NCBI GenBank assembly: GCA_963790325.1
Contig: CAWBNY010000003.1
Span: forward strand, 744,001 to 808,000
Length of the DNA stretch: 64,000 nucleotides
Reading direction: 5' to 3'
DNA from: JAXDMK01 sp963790325
Lineage (GTDB): Bacteria > Actinomycetota > Acidimicrobiia > Acidimicrobiales > AC-14
The notes below the pieces were generated by a model. It was not told where the DNA came from. It was given only the letters and a program-made list of their open reading frames with translations, and did no database searches. Below, piece by piece: positions 29,198 to 37,363 of this stretch. The translations under genes and the position numbers were made by a program. Each line of letters begins with the position of its first letter. The first letter of the stretch is position 1.

Positions 29198-30408
29198 TCA
29201 TGTGCAAGACGTGCCGCATCCCGTTCGAGGAGGGGGCCCAGTTCTGCAACTCGTGCGGCGGCTTCGTCGACTACGTGGGGGTGCGGGAAGGCGCCGACGC
29301 CGAGGCGGCGGCTGCCGCCGGGGTGGCGGTGGCCGCCCCGGCCGGCCCCGACACCGGCCAGATGGCGATCGCGGCCAGCGCCGCCGCCACCGCCGAGGCC
29401 CAGGCCCTGGCCGACGCTGCCGCCCAGGACCGGGAGCGGGCGGAGGCCCAGTCCCGGGCCGCGGCCGCAGCCGCCGCCGAACAGCAGGCGCGGGCGACGG
29501 CGGCAACCGCAGCCGACGCCGAGGCCAAGGCGAGGGCCGAGGAGGAGGCCCGGGCCCAGGCCGCGGCCAAGGCCAAGGCCGAGGGGGAGGCGGCAGAGGC
29601 GGCCAAGGCGGCCGAGGCGTCGCGGCGGGCGGCGGCGATGGTGGCCAAGCCGGCCACGCCCACGCCCCGGCGGCCGGAAGCGCCGGTGGTCGCCCAACCC
29701 GCCCCCACCGCGCCGGCCGAGCCCAAGGCGCCCGTCGCCCCCAAGCCGGCCGCGCCGGTGACCGAGAGCCTGCAGGAGGGCGAGACCCCCTGCGCCCAGT
29801 GCGGGGCCGGCAACCCGCCCAGCCGGAACTTCTGCCGGAAGTGCGGCGCCCAACTGCGCCAGGCGGCGCCGGTGGCGGTGGCCGCCGCCCCCCGTGTCCC
29901 CGGATCGTTCATGAGCCGGCTCAAGCAGCCGACCACCGTGGTTGCCCTCGTGGTCGGGCTGGCGGTGGCCGGTTACTTCATGTTCCTGCGGGACGACGAC
30001 AAGGGGGGCATCCGGTTCCCGACGACCACCGAGGCGACCACGCCGGAGGAAGGGCCCCGCGAGGTCACCGAGCAGGTGACGGTGGACGCGACCCAGCCCT
30101 ACACCGACACCGGGATCGAGCTGGCGGTCGGCGACCGGGTGGTGATCGTGGCCGAGGGGGAGGCCGAGAGCGGCGGCGGCCCGTCCGGCCCCGAGGGCGA
30201 CCCCAACCCCAACTTCCGGGGGGCGAACGTGGTCGACGGCGGCCACAACGGCCTCATCGCCAAGATCGGCGTCCGGGGCGACCCGTTCTTCGTCGGCCCC
30301 CGCCTCGTCTTCGACGCCGAGGAGGCGGGGACCCTCTTCCTGGGCATGAACGACACCGGGGTCGACAACAACGCCGGCGCCTACGAGGCGGAGATCACCG
30401 TCAGCTGA
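29194..30408 (+). CDS. Zinc-ribbon, coiled-coil, transmembrane and PA-IL-like lectin protein
   Basis: A 404-residue multi-domain protein. Residues 4-21: zinc ribbon (CKTCRIP, FCNSCGG). About 35-150: Ala/Glu/Lys-rich coiled coil. About 200-222: second zinc ribbon (CAQCGAG, FCRKCGA). About 248-265: one transmembrane helix. About 290-404: a galactose-lectin PA-IL-like jelly roll (TQPYTDTGIELAVGDRVVI). So the ribbons face the cytoplasm and the lectin faces outside. Coupled to the baseplate gene by ATGA overlap. It could anchor the injection system at the membrane; this is inference. Confidence 0.85.
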   Translation: MIMCKTCRIPFEEGAQFCNSCGGFVDYVGVREGADAEAAAAAGVAVAAPAGPDTGQMAIAASAAATAEAQALADAAAQDRERAEAQSRAAAAAAAEQQARATAATAADAEAKARAEEEARAQAAAKAKAEGEAAEAAKAAEASRRAAAMVAKPATPTPRRPEAPVVAQPAPTAPAEPKAPVAPKPAAPVTESLQEGETPCAQCGAGNPPSRNFCRKCGAQLRQAAPVAVAAAPRVPGSFMSRLKQPTTVVALVVGLAVAGYFMFLRDDDKGGIRFPTTTEATTPEEGPREVTEQVTVDATQPYTDTGIELAVGDRVVIVAEGEAESGGGPSGPEGDPNPNFRGANVVDGGHNGLIAKIGVRGDPFFVGPRLVFDAEEAGTLFLGMNDTGVDNNAGAYEAEITVS

Positions 30409-31135
30409 CCGCGGTTCCAGCGCGGGGTGCCGGCCGTGAAGGCTGCTTCGGATGACCGGAACGAGCCTGCCGCTCCAGGGTCACGGCGGTCAGGATCAGG
30501 CCGCCGGTGATCGCGAAGCGTCCCTGCACGGTGTCGATGAGCCTGCCGTCGACGACCAGCTCACACCGGATCCGAGCCCGAAAACTGGATGCGTCGGGGG
30601 AGATCGCCACGGTGACGTCGTCGAAGCCGAGCCACCGGCCGGCGATCGGGTACCAGACCTTGTAGACGCTCTCCTTGGCACTGAACAGGACCCGGTCCCA
30701 ATGCCGACCACACCCCTCCAAAATCGACAGGGCCGCCTGCTCGTCGGCTGACGCGATTCGACGGAGCACGCCCGGGTGCAACTCCTCGTGGGGCTCGGCG
30801 TCGATGCCGATGGCGGCGATGTCGGCTGCCCACCCGACGGCGGCGGCCACGTAGCCGGAGCAGTGGGTGATGCTGCCGACGATGCCGTCCGGCCAGAGCG
30901 GCTGGCCTCGGGGTCCGCGGGGGATCGCCGTCGCGGGCCGGCCCAGCCGGGCCAGGGCCAGCCGGGCGCAGGTGCGCCCGGCGGCGAACTCGCGTCGACG
31001 CCGATCGCCCGCCGCGCCCAGGGTGGCCATCTCCTCGGCTGACACGGTGTTCTCGCCCGGCTCACCCACGGCCTCGACCACCGCCACGCCGGGCGGAACC
31101 AGTCCGGCCATGGCCCCCGGCGGCGAAGCGGACAT
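30401..31135 (-). CDS. 4'-Phosphopantetheinyl transferase (Sfp/EntD type)
   Basis: A 244-residue PPTase that attaches phosphopantetheine to carrier domains. Conserved blocks: SITHCSGYVAAAV, IGIDAEPHE (Mg-binding acidic pair) and FSAKESVYKVWYP. It would activate the carrier domains at 33764-35158 and 37364-39223. The ATG at 31135 is used; upstream alternative 31162. Its 3' end overlaps the convergent lectin gene by eight bases. Confidence 0.92.
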   Translation of the reverse strand: MSASPPGAMAGLVPPGVAVVEAVGEPGENTVSAEEMATLGAAGDRRRREFAAGRTCARLALARLGRPATAIPRGPRGQPLWPDGIVGSITHCSGYVAAAVGWAADIAAIGIDAEPHEELHPGVLRRIASADEQAALSILEGCGRHWDRVLFSAKESVYKVWYPIAGRWLGFDDVTVAISPDASSFRARIRCELVVDGRLIDTVQGRFAITGGLILTAVTLERQARSGHPKQPSRPAPRAGTAVS

Positions 31136-31414
31136 CGATCGGGCTCCCGGCTCAGATCTCACGGTCGCAGCGCGGTCGCGGCGGGGCCGCCGTCGTCAGA
31201 CGGTCCACTGGTCCACCAACGATCGGAGCACTCGGCCACCTCCCCCGGTGTCGTCGGGATCGGGCCGACCGCTGGGTCCGCCGACCCGGCTGCCAGTTCA
31301 GGGCGCCCTTGCCGGTTCGGGCCGTGATCGCCACGATGACGGGGGCTGTCGCGGCCTGGGGACCTGGCGCCGACGCGTCGGCGCCGGAGCCCGAGCACCG
31401 GCCATGATGGTCCG

Positions 31415-31777
31415 GTGACCGACCCTCTCGCCCCCCTTGTCCCCGCCTCGATCCCGGCGCTGGCCGCGGCGCTCCCCGGCGCCTGGCAGCCGGTCGATGT
31501 TGTCGAGGTGAACGAGTCCGTCGTCCGGCTGGCGCGGCTGCACGGTGAGTTCCCCTGGCACCGACACGACGACGACGAGCTGTTCCTGTGCTGGGACGGC
31601 GCGTTCGTGATCGAGTTGGAGGGGGGAGGGCGGGTGGCCCTCCGGCCGGGCGACATCTTCGTGGTGCCTCGGGGGACGGAGCACCGACCGGTGGCGGCCG
31701 AGCCTGCCCACGCGCTGCTGCTCGAACGACCGGAGACCGCCCAGTACGGGAGTGCCGGACCGGACGGAGGGCGCTGA
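31415..31777 (+). CDS. Cupin-domain protein
   Basis: A 120-residue single cupin. First motif: FPWHRHDDDELFLCWDG with two His and a Glu as metal ligands; second motif: LRPGDIFVVPRGTEHRPV. No enzyme activity can be assigned; small cupins in biosynthetic loci serve as isomerases, cyclases or sensors. GTG start 252 bases from the divergent PPTase. Convergent with the dehydrogenase gene. Confidence 0.85.
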   Translation: MTDPLAPLVPASIPALAAALPGAWQPVDVVEVNESVVRLARLHGEFPWHRHDDDELFLCWDGAFVIELEGGGRVALRPGDIFVVPRGTEHRPVAAEPAHALLLERPETAQYGSAGPDGGR

Positions 31778-31785
31778 GCAACTGA

Positions 31786-32961
31786 TCACCGAGGTGGGGT
31801 GGGGTGCCGCCCGAGCACCTCCTGGGCGACGATGTCCCGCATCACCTCGCTGGGCCCGGCCGCCATGGTCCCCGCCCGGGCGTCCCGGTAGTAACGCGCC
31901 ATGGCGCTCCCTTCGAGGTATCCCCGGGCCCCGTGGAGCTGGAGGCCGACGTCCGCGATCCGGCACGCGAGCTCGGTGGTGTGCAGCTTGGCCATCGAGC
32001 ACGCCGCCACCGGGAGCTCGCCCCGCTGGTGGCACCAGGCCGCGTGGTAGACGAGCTGGCGGGATGCCTCCAGCTCGGTGGCGAGGTCGGCCAGGCGGTG
32101 GCGCACGGCCTGGAGATCGCCGAGCCGTCCGGCGAAGAGGCGGCGCTCCAAAAGTTGCCCGCGGATCTGGTCGAGGCAGCCGTCCGCTCCCCCCAGGGCC
32201 ATGGCCGACGCCACCAGGCGCTCGAGTTGGAACCCTCGCATGAGGTAGTAGAAGCCGCTGTCGGCGCGCCCGATCAGGCGGTCGGCAGGCACCCGAACAC
32301 GCTCGAACGCCACCTCGGCCGTGTCCGCGCATCGCCAGCCCATCGTCTCGACGGGCGTCGCGGTCACCCCGGGAAGGGCGGCGTCGACCACGAGCAGGGA
32401 CACCCCCGTCGTCCCCGGGCCCCCGGCGGTCGGGGGCGTCGTGCGGGCGGCGACCACGTAGAAGTCGGCCGAGGTTCCGTTGGTGACCATGGTCTTGCGC
32501 CCGTCGACCACGAAATGGTCGCCGTGTTTGTCCGCCCTGGTGGACAGGCGAGCAAGGTCGGACCCGGCGTCAGGTTCCGTGACGGCCAACGCGGCCACCA
32601 TCTCACCACCCAGCGCGGGCACCAGGAAGCGCGCCTGGAGCTCCTCGCTGCCCGCCCGGGCCAGGTAGTGGGTGGCCATGTACGAGTGGACGGCGACGGC
32701 CGCCCGGAGTCCGCCGTACCCGGTGCGCCCGAGCTCCTCGAGGAACACGATCGAGGTGAAGATGTCGCGGTCGGTGCCGCCGACCGACGCCGGGTGGGTG
32801 AGTCCCAGAAGTCTGTGGCGGGCCAGATCGGCCCACAGCCTGCGGGGAAGCCGCCGATCTCTCTCCCACTCCTCGGCCGCGGTCCCGACCTGATCGGCCA
32901 GAAGCCGGCGGACGTCGGCCCGAAAGCGATCGTGGTCCGCTGATAGGTAGACGGAGGGCAC
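31786..32961 (-). CDS. Acyl-CoA dehydrogenase-like flavoprotein
   Basis: A 391-residue ACAD-fold protein that should bind FAD (LAVTEPDAGSDL, GRKTMVTNG, and the C-terminal helix bundle GARGYLEGSAMARYYRDAR). The place of the usual catalytic Glu (YEGT) reads MAAGPSE, so Glu is replaced by Ala; the base may come from elsewhere or the activity may differ. In this context it could oxidise an aminoacyl or acyl group on a carrier protein. Last gene of the minus-strand cluster, 12 bp after the thioesterase. Confidence 0.88.
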   Translation of the reverse strand: MPSVYLSADHDRFRADVRRLLADQVGTAAEEWERDRRLPRRLWADLARHRLLGLTHPASVGGTDRDIFTSIVFLEELGRTGYGGLRAAVAVHSYMATHYLARAGSEELQARFLVPALGGEMVAALAVTEPDAGSDLARLSTRADKHGDHFVVDGRKTMVTNGTSADFYVVAARTTPPTAGGPGTTGVSLLVVDAALPGVTATPVETMGWRCADTAEVAFERVRVPADRLIGRADSGFYYLMRGFQLERLVASAMALGGADGCLDQIRGQLLERRLFAGRLGDLQAVRHRLADLATELEASRQLVYHAAWCHQRGELPVAACSMAKLHTTELACRIADVGLQLHGARGYLEGSAMARYYRDARAGTMAAGPSEVMRDIVAQEVLGRHPTPPR

Positions 32962-32973
32962 GGGGCCAACCTC

Positions 32974-33669
32974 TCAGACGGTCCGGGCCAGCCAGGCGTC
33001 GACATCATCACGCAGCGGACCCAGGATGCGGGACGGTTCGGACACGAGGGAGAAGTGGTCGCCTTCGACGTGGTGGGCGGCGAGCCCGGCCCGCGCGTAG
33101 GACGCCCACCCCGCCACCGCCGACGCAGGGGCAACCGGGTCGTCCCGGCCGCAGAACGTGGTGAGCGGCACCGCCAGCGGCGGGGACGGCCTGTCGGGCC
33201 AGGTCTCGGCCAGGGCGAGGTCCGCCCGCAGCATGGGCGCGAGGAGCCGCAGCAGCCGGGGCTCGGCCAGCACCTCGGGATCCGTCCCCGCCAACGAGCC
33301 CAGTCCCGTGACGAACTCGTCCCCCGGGAGGTCGTGGACCGCGGGCACCAGGCTGGGACAGTGCGGAGCTCGGCAGCCCACCAGCACCAGCCCGAGCGGT
33401 GGCGAACCCCGAGCGCACATCAGGCAGGCGACCTCGTAGGCGATCATGGCTCCCAGGCTGTGGCCGAGCAGGGCGTACGGTCGCGACACCTCCTCCCCGA
33501 GCGCAGCCTCGAGCGCCCGCAGCAGCGTCGGCCAGGCGTCGATGGCGCGCTCGCGAACCCGGCTCTCCCGGCCCGGCAGGCGGACGCAGACCAGCTCGAC
33601 GGAGTCGGGCAGCTCCTCGCTCCACCGGCGAAAGGCCGCCACGCCGCCGCCGGCGTGGGGAAAGCACAC
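32974..33669 (-). CDS. Type II thioesterase (start uncertain)
   Basis: An alpha/beta hydrolase of the NRPS/PKS editing thioesterase family: CFPHAGGG, the nucleophile elbow GHSLGAMIAYE, and the catalytic His in VEGDHFSLV. It frees stalled acyl groups from carrier domains. The only usual start codon is GTG at 33669, which falls inside the first strand; the coding-like sequence AWAVRPVPRPGAQLRLV extends upstream in frame with no ATG, GTG or TTG. A CTG at 33777 overlapping the upstream gene is possible. Confidence 0.85.
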   Translation of the reverse strand: MCFPHAGGGVAAFRRWSEELPDSVELVCVRLPGRESRVRERAIDAWPTLLRALEAALGEEVSRPYALLGHSLGAMIAYEVACLMCARGSPPLGLVLVGCRAPHCPSLVPAVHDLPGDEFVTGLGSLAGTDPEVLAEPRLLRLLAPMLRADLALAETWPDRPSPPLAVPLTTFCGRDDPVAPASAVAGWASYARAGLAAHHVEGDHFSLVSEPSRILGPLRDDVDAWLARTV

Positions 33670-33763
33670 CAGCCGGAGTTGCGCCCCCGGCCGGGGGACG
33701 GGCCGGACGGCCCACGCGGCACCGCTGTCGTCGCGACCGCTCCCTGGGCTGGGATGGTGCTGG

Positions 33764-35158
33764 TCAGTCGTCGTCAGCGCCGGCCAAACCGGATTCGAGG
33801 ATGGATGCCAGCTCGGCGAACGAGCCGGCGGTGAACACCGCGTCGGGTGCCAGCGCGTCCTCGCCCAGCTGATCCTCGAGCCGGGCGAGGAGCCTCACGG
33901 CAGTGAGAGAGTCGCCACCCAGATCGAAGAAGTTGGCCGAGTCGTGGACGGCGGCGGCGCCGAAGAGCTCGGCCCAGATCTCGGTCAGCACCGAGGTGGC
34001 CCGTCGGGCGGGGCCGGTGCCGGGTTCCGAGGGGCTGCGCCCGTCGGCGGCCGGCCTGGCGATCGGTTCGGGAACCTGGTCGAGGCCGTCGACCACCACG
34101 AACCGGGCCGGTGGCGTGAGCTCGGGCCACCGCCGGGCCAACATGGCCCGCAGGTCGTCGCACAGCGCCCTCCGGGTGGGCCAGCGCGCCGGCGCCACCC
34201 TCGACGCCGGCGGGGAGTCACCGCCGGGGCGGCGGCCGTAGACGTTGAAGCAGGGCGTGCGGGCGAGCCGGGGGTCCCGGTGGACGCTCACGTCGAAGCC
34301 CCGGTCGCGGAGCAGGGCGCACACCGTCGACAGGCGTCCGTCGATGTCGTGGACCTCGACGACGATCTGGCGGAGGAGCCCCCACGTCGGTCCGTCGATG
34401 CCCGCCAGCACCTCCGACTCGGCCTTCTCGACATCGATCTTGAGCAGATCGACCCGGCCCAGTCCCTGGCTGGCGATGATGTCGCTCAGCGTCCGCACCG
34501 GGAGCCGGCGGCGGACGGAGGTCATCCGGTCGGCGACCATGGCGTCGAGGTGGTCGGTGTCCGTGTCGGTGTCGGGGTCAGTGAGGAGGTACTGGCGCAG
34601 CACGTCGCGGTCGCTGGCATCGGCGAAGCCGCCCGACATGACGCTGTTGTTCGGGTAGTAGGTGAAGTCGACCTCGCCCGTCTCCCGTCCGACCGCGCAG
34701 TTGACCACGGTGGCGTCGACCGAGTGCAGCGCGGCGTTGACGGCGACCGCCCGGGCCAGCTCCGGCACCGGTTCCACCGCCACCACCCGAGCTTGCGCGC
34801 TCTCCGCCGCCACGAAGAGGGTGAACATCCCGATGTTGGCGCCGACGTCGACGACGACTGCCGCCGCGGGCAGCGTGATCCCCGCTTGCAGGTACACCTG
34901 GTCGTCGAAGATCTCACGGAACAAGAAGTCGGTCTCGGTGCGGTTGACCTGGGCCACGAGCAGATCGGCCGACGGCTCGTGCCAGCGGAGACCGTCGAGC
35001 TCGCCCCGCCGCTCGAGCTGGAGAGCTCGGTGCAGCAGGGGAGCCTGGTCCTGCCGCGGAACCACGTAGGCGGTGACCTCGGGCGTGCCCTGCACGACGA
35101 CTGCCTGCACCGCCGGATGGCCCCGCAGCACGGCCGCCACGGCCGGCTCGGCGCCCAT
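33764..35158 (-). CDS. FkbM-type methyltransferase fused to a peptidyl carrier domain
   Basis: About 464 residues. Residues 1-50 look like the tail of an adenylation domain (VAAVLRGHPAVQAVVVQGTP). The FkbM-family SAM domain follows (VVVDVGANIGMFTLF near residue 100, LLKIDVEKAESEVL further on). A C-terminal carrier domain has FFDLGGDSLTAVRLL with the phosphopantetheine Ser near 415. It may methylate a carrier-bound substrate and could be the acceptor carrier for the transferase encoded upstream. The ATG at 35158 follows the previous stop by a few bases. Confidence 0.85.
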   Translation of the reverse strand: MGAEPAVAAVLRGHPAVQAVVVQGTPEVTAYVVPRQDQAPLLHRALQLERRGELDGLRWHEPSADLLVAQVNRTETDFLFREIFDDQVYLQAGITLPAAAVVVDVGANIGMFTLFVAAESAQARVVAVEPVPELARAVAVNAALHSVDATVVNCAVGRETGEVDFTYYPNNSVMSGGFADASDRDVLRQYLLTDPDTDTDTDHLDAMVADRMTSVRRRLPVRTLSDIIASQGLGRVDLLKIDVEKAESEVLAGIDGPTWGLLRQIVVEVHDIDGRLSTVCALLRDRGFDVSVHRDPRLARTPCFNVYGRRPGGDSPPASRVAPARWPTRRALCDDLRAMLARRWPELTPPARFVVVDGLDQVPEPIARPAADGRSPSEPGTGPARRATSVLTEIWAELFGAAAVHDSANFFDLGGDSLTAVRLLARLEDQLGEDALAPDAVFTAGSFAELASILESGLAGADDD

Positions 35159-35162
35159 GTCC

Positions 35163-36380
35163 TCAGGGGTCACAGGAGGCCCGCATCTCGTCGAGGAAGG
35201 AGCCCGCCAGCAGGCGGCGTTCGGCTCCCGCGCTGAAGGCAGCCAGATGGTCACCGTGGGCCAGGACCTCGAGCCGCCCCTGCTCCAGCCGGGCGGCGGC
35301 GTAGACCGAGCCCGAGGGATGGGCGGTCGTATCGTCGTCGCTGGTGACGACCAGGGTCGGCTTGCACACGGTCAGCAGTGGCCGGCAGTCGGTCCCCATG
35401 ATCGCGCCGTTGAGCCGACCGTAGCGGTAGAGCAGCTCGGGGGTGGCGTAGGGGTACAGCAGGTAGGGCGCCTCTGCCTCCGGCATCCTGGCCAGCGTCG
35501 CCGGCTTGCGGAACAGCTGGTGGAGGCCGGCGGCCGACCGGCGGCTCCGCCCGGCCATCGTGAGCAGGGCGTACACGTCGCGCTGGTGCGGCGTCTTGGG
35601 CGCGTCGTCGCCCAGCTCGAAGTCGCCGTGCCACAGGCTCAGGGAGTGGACCCGGGTCGAGGTCGCCGCGCCCAGCGCGATGGCGGCGCCGCCGCAGAGG
35701 CCCATCAGGTGGACGTCCCGGAGGTCGAAGCCCTCGAGCACGGTCAGGACGTCGTCGACCTGGACAGCCAGGTCGTGGGCCTTCTCGTCGAAGGCACCGT
35801 CGTCCTCGAACAGGTCGCGACTCTCCCAGGTCACAACCCGGAACGAGGCCGCCAGGTGGCGCATCCAACCCTCGATCAGCCCCACCGGCATCCCGCACGC
35901 CGACACCAGGACGACCGCCGGCTGGCGGGGGTCACCGCAGGAGTAGCACCGGAGGGGCGTCCCGTCGCCGCCGTGAAGAACCCGGGCCACGGGAGCCACG
36001 TCCCTCACCGAGGAGGCCGCCCTTTCGAAGGCCAGCGGGGACAGGGCGGCCAGGCGGGCGGCGTCGGCACAGGCGGGCGCCAACCGCAGGCGCCCGCTGA
36101 TCGCCAGCTCCGCGCTCCACAGATCGGAGCCATCGGGGACGGCTCGGAGGCCGGGGACGGCGAGGAGCTCCGTGAGGCGGTCGAGCACCGCCTGGAGAGC
36201 CGCCAGGTCGTCCGGCCCCGGTCTATCGAGGGGGGCGCAACGCAGCCGAGCACCTGGCGTCCGACCCGCGGCTCCGACGAGCGGCGCCACCGCCAGCAGG
36301 GCCGCGGCCACGTCCTCCAGCCCGTCGACCCCGGAGAGCGGCGCAGCCGATCCCGCCGCCACCGCCGGAACCGTGTTCAC
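35163..36380 (-). CDS. SyrC/CmaE-like aminoacyl transferase (alpha/beta hydrolase, Cys nucleophile)
   Basis: A 405-residue alpha/beta hydrolase whose nucleophile elbow reads HLMGLCGGAAIALG, so Cys229 replaces the usual Ser. Known SyrC and CmaE proteins use a Cys to move aminoacyl groups from one carrier protein to another. The acid and His are probably in VVTSDDDTTAH and LAHGDHLAAF. It lies between the halogenase and the methyltransferase-carrier gene, which fits shuttling of a chlorinated aminoacyl group. The family assignment is from motif and context. Confidence 0.82.
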   Translation of the reverse strand: MNTVPAVAAGSAAPLSGVDGLEDVAAALLAVAPLVGAAGRTPGARLRCAPLDRPGPDDLAALQAVLDRLTELLAVPGLRAVPDGSDLWSAELAISGRLRLAPACADAARLAALSPLAFERAASSVRDVAPVARVLHGGDGTPLRCYSCGDPRQPAVVLVSACGMPVGLIEGWMRHLAASFRVVTWESRDLFEDDGAFDEKAHDLAVQVDDVLTVLEGFDLRDVHLMGLCGGAAIALGAATSTRVHSLSLWHGDFELGDDAPKTPHQRDVYALLTMAGRSRRSAAGLHQLFRKPATLARMPEAEAPYLLYPYATPELLYRYGRLNGAIMGTDCRPLLTVCKPTLVVTSDDDTTAHPSGSVYAAARLEQGRLEVLAHGDHLAAFSAGAERRLLAGSFLDEMRASCDP

Positions 36381-36417
36381 CTGCCGGCGGCGGTGGGGCC
36401 GGGCCGGGAGAGAGGCG

Positions 36418-37362
36418 TCACGCAGCCGGTCCCACGAAGGGGTGGTGACGGGTGGTCTCGGTGACGATCCGGTTGTGGGCGTACTCGTTGGAGCCGCTGA
36501 CGAGCACGGCGCCGTAGCGCTCGAGGCTGATCCGCCCGCCGTACTCCTCGATGAAGTCGGTGTCGGGATAGATCTGGACCGACGTCGGGACGTAGCGGGC
36601 CACGAAACCGAGCCGCATGTCCCGGCTCTTGCCCATGTGGGGGTGGGAGGCGTGCATCAGCGTGGACCAGAAGATGATGAACTGCCCGGGCCGCATCTCC
36701 ATCGAAACGGCCTTCGACTCGTCCGGTTTCCAGTCCGGGTCGATCTGCAGCTCGCGGTAGTCGTAGCCGAAGAAGCCCCGCCGTACGCCCTCCTTTTCCA
36801 GGTTGGCCTTCGACGGGTCATAGTGCATCCGCTTCGTCTCGTCGTAGTACATGGTCTGGTGCGTGCCCGGAACGAACTGCAGGCAGGCGGTCTCGATCGT
36901 GGCCTCGGTGAACGCGCACCACGCGGTGATGGTGCCTCCGAAGTCGGAGCCGTCGGGCCACAGGATCTGCGGTGTCCCGGACGCGTTGGCGAACGTGTCC
37001 GCCTGATGCCAGTCGGTACCCTCGTCGCCCGGGTACTTGGGGAAGAACTCGGTCCGCCAGCACAGCAGGTCGGGCCCCATGATGCTGGCCACCCGCTGGA
37101 CGATCTCCGGACGGCAGACATGGTCGGCCAGGAACGACGAGTCGAGATGGCGGTCGTAGTTGGCGATGTTGGTCGCGCCGGACTTGGCCAGATCCTCCTG
37201 GTAGACCGCGGCGCTGCGGTCGAGCATGCGGAGTCGTTCCTTGCGCCAGATCTGGGTGATCTCGTCCGGTTCGTAGAGCGTGAACGGCCCCGCGAACCCC
37301 TGCGCGTGGAAGGCGGCCAACTCGTCGGCCGTCAGTGAGAATCGGTCGGTCTTCGTCGTCAC
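36418..37362 (-). CDS. SyrB2-like Fe(II)/2-oxoglutarate halogenase
   Basis: A 314-residue enzyme very close in layout to SyrB2. The iron site is His119-Gln-Ala121 (TDWHQADTF) and His237 (STLMHASHPH). Ala in place of the hydroxylase Asp/Glu leaves room for a chloride ligand, the defining feature of halogenases in this family. Other matching stretches are FFPKYPGDEGTDWH, GVRRGFFGYDYREL and EEYGGRISLERYGAV. Predicted substrate: a threonyl-type residue on the carrier domain of the adjacent gene. GTG start at 37362, one base after the upstream stop. Confidence 0.93.
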   Translation of the reverse strand: MTTKTDRFSLTADELAAFHAQGFAGPFTLYEPDEITQIWRKERLRMLDRSAAVYQEDLAKSGATNIANYDRHLDSSFLADHVCRPEIVQRVASIMGPDLLCWRTEFFPKYPGDEGTDWHQADTFANASGTPQILWPDGSDFGGTITAWCAFTEATIETACLQFVPGTHQTMYYDETKRMHYDPSKANLEKEGVRRGFFGYDYRELQIDPDWKPDESKAVSMEMRPGQFIIFWSTLMHASHPHMGKSRDMRLGFVARYVPTSVQIYPDTDFIEEYGGRISLERYGAVLVSGSNEYAHNRIVTETTRHHPFVGPAA

Positions 37363-37363
37363 G

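Noticed and set aside
9478..30408. Prophage or type VI secretion system
   Set aside because: No capsid, portal, terminase, integrase or lysis genes, and no TssJ/L/M membrane complex; the gene set is that of a phage-tail-like injection system.
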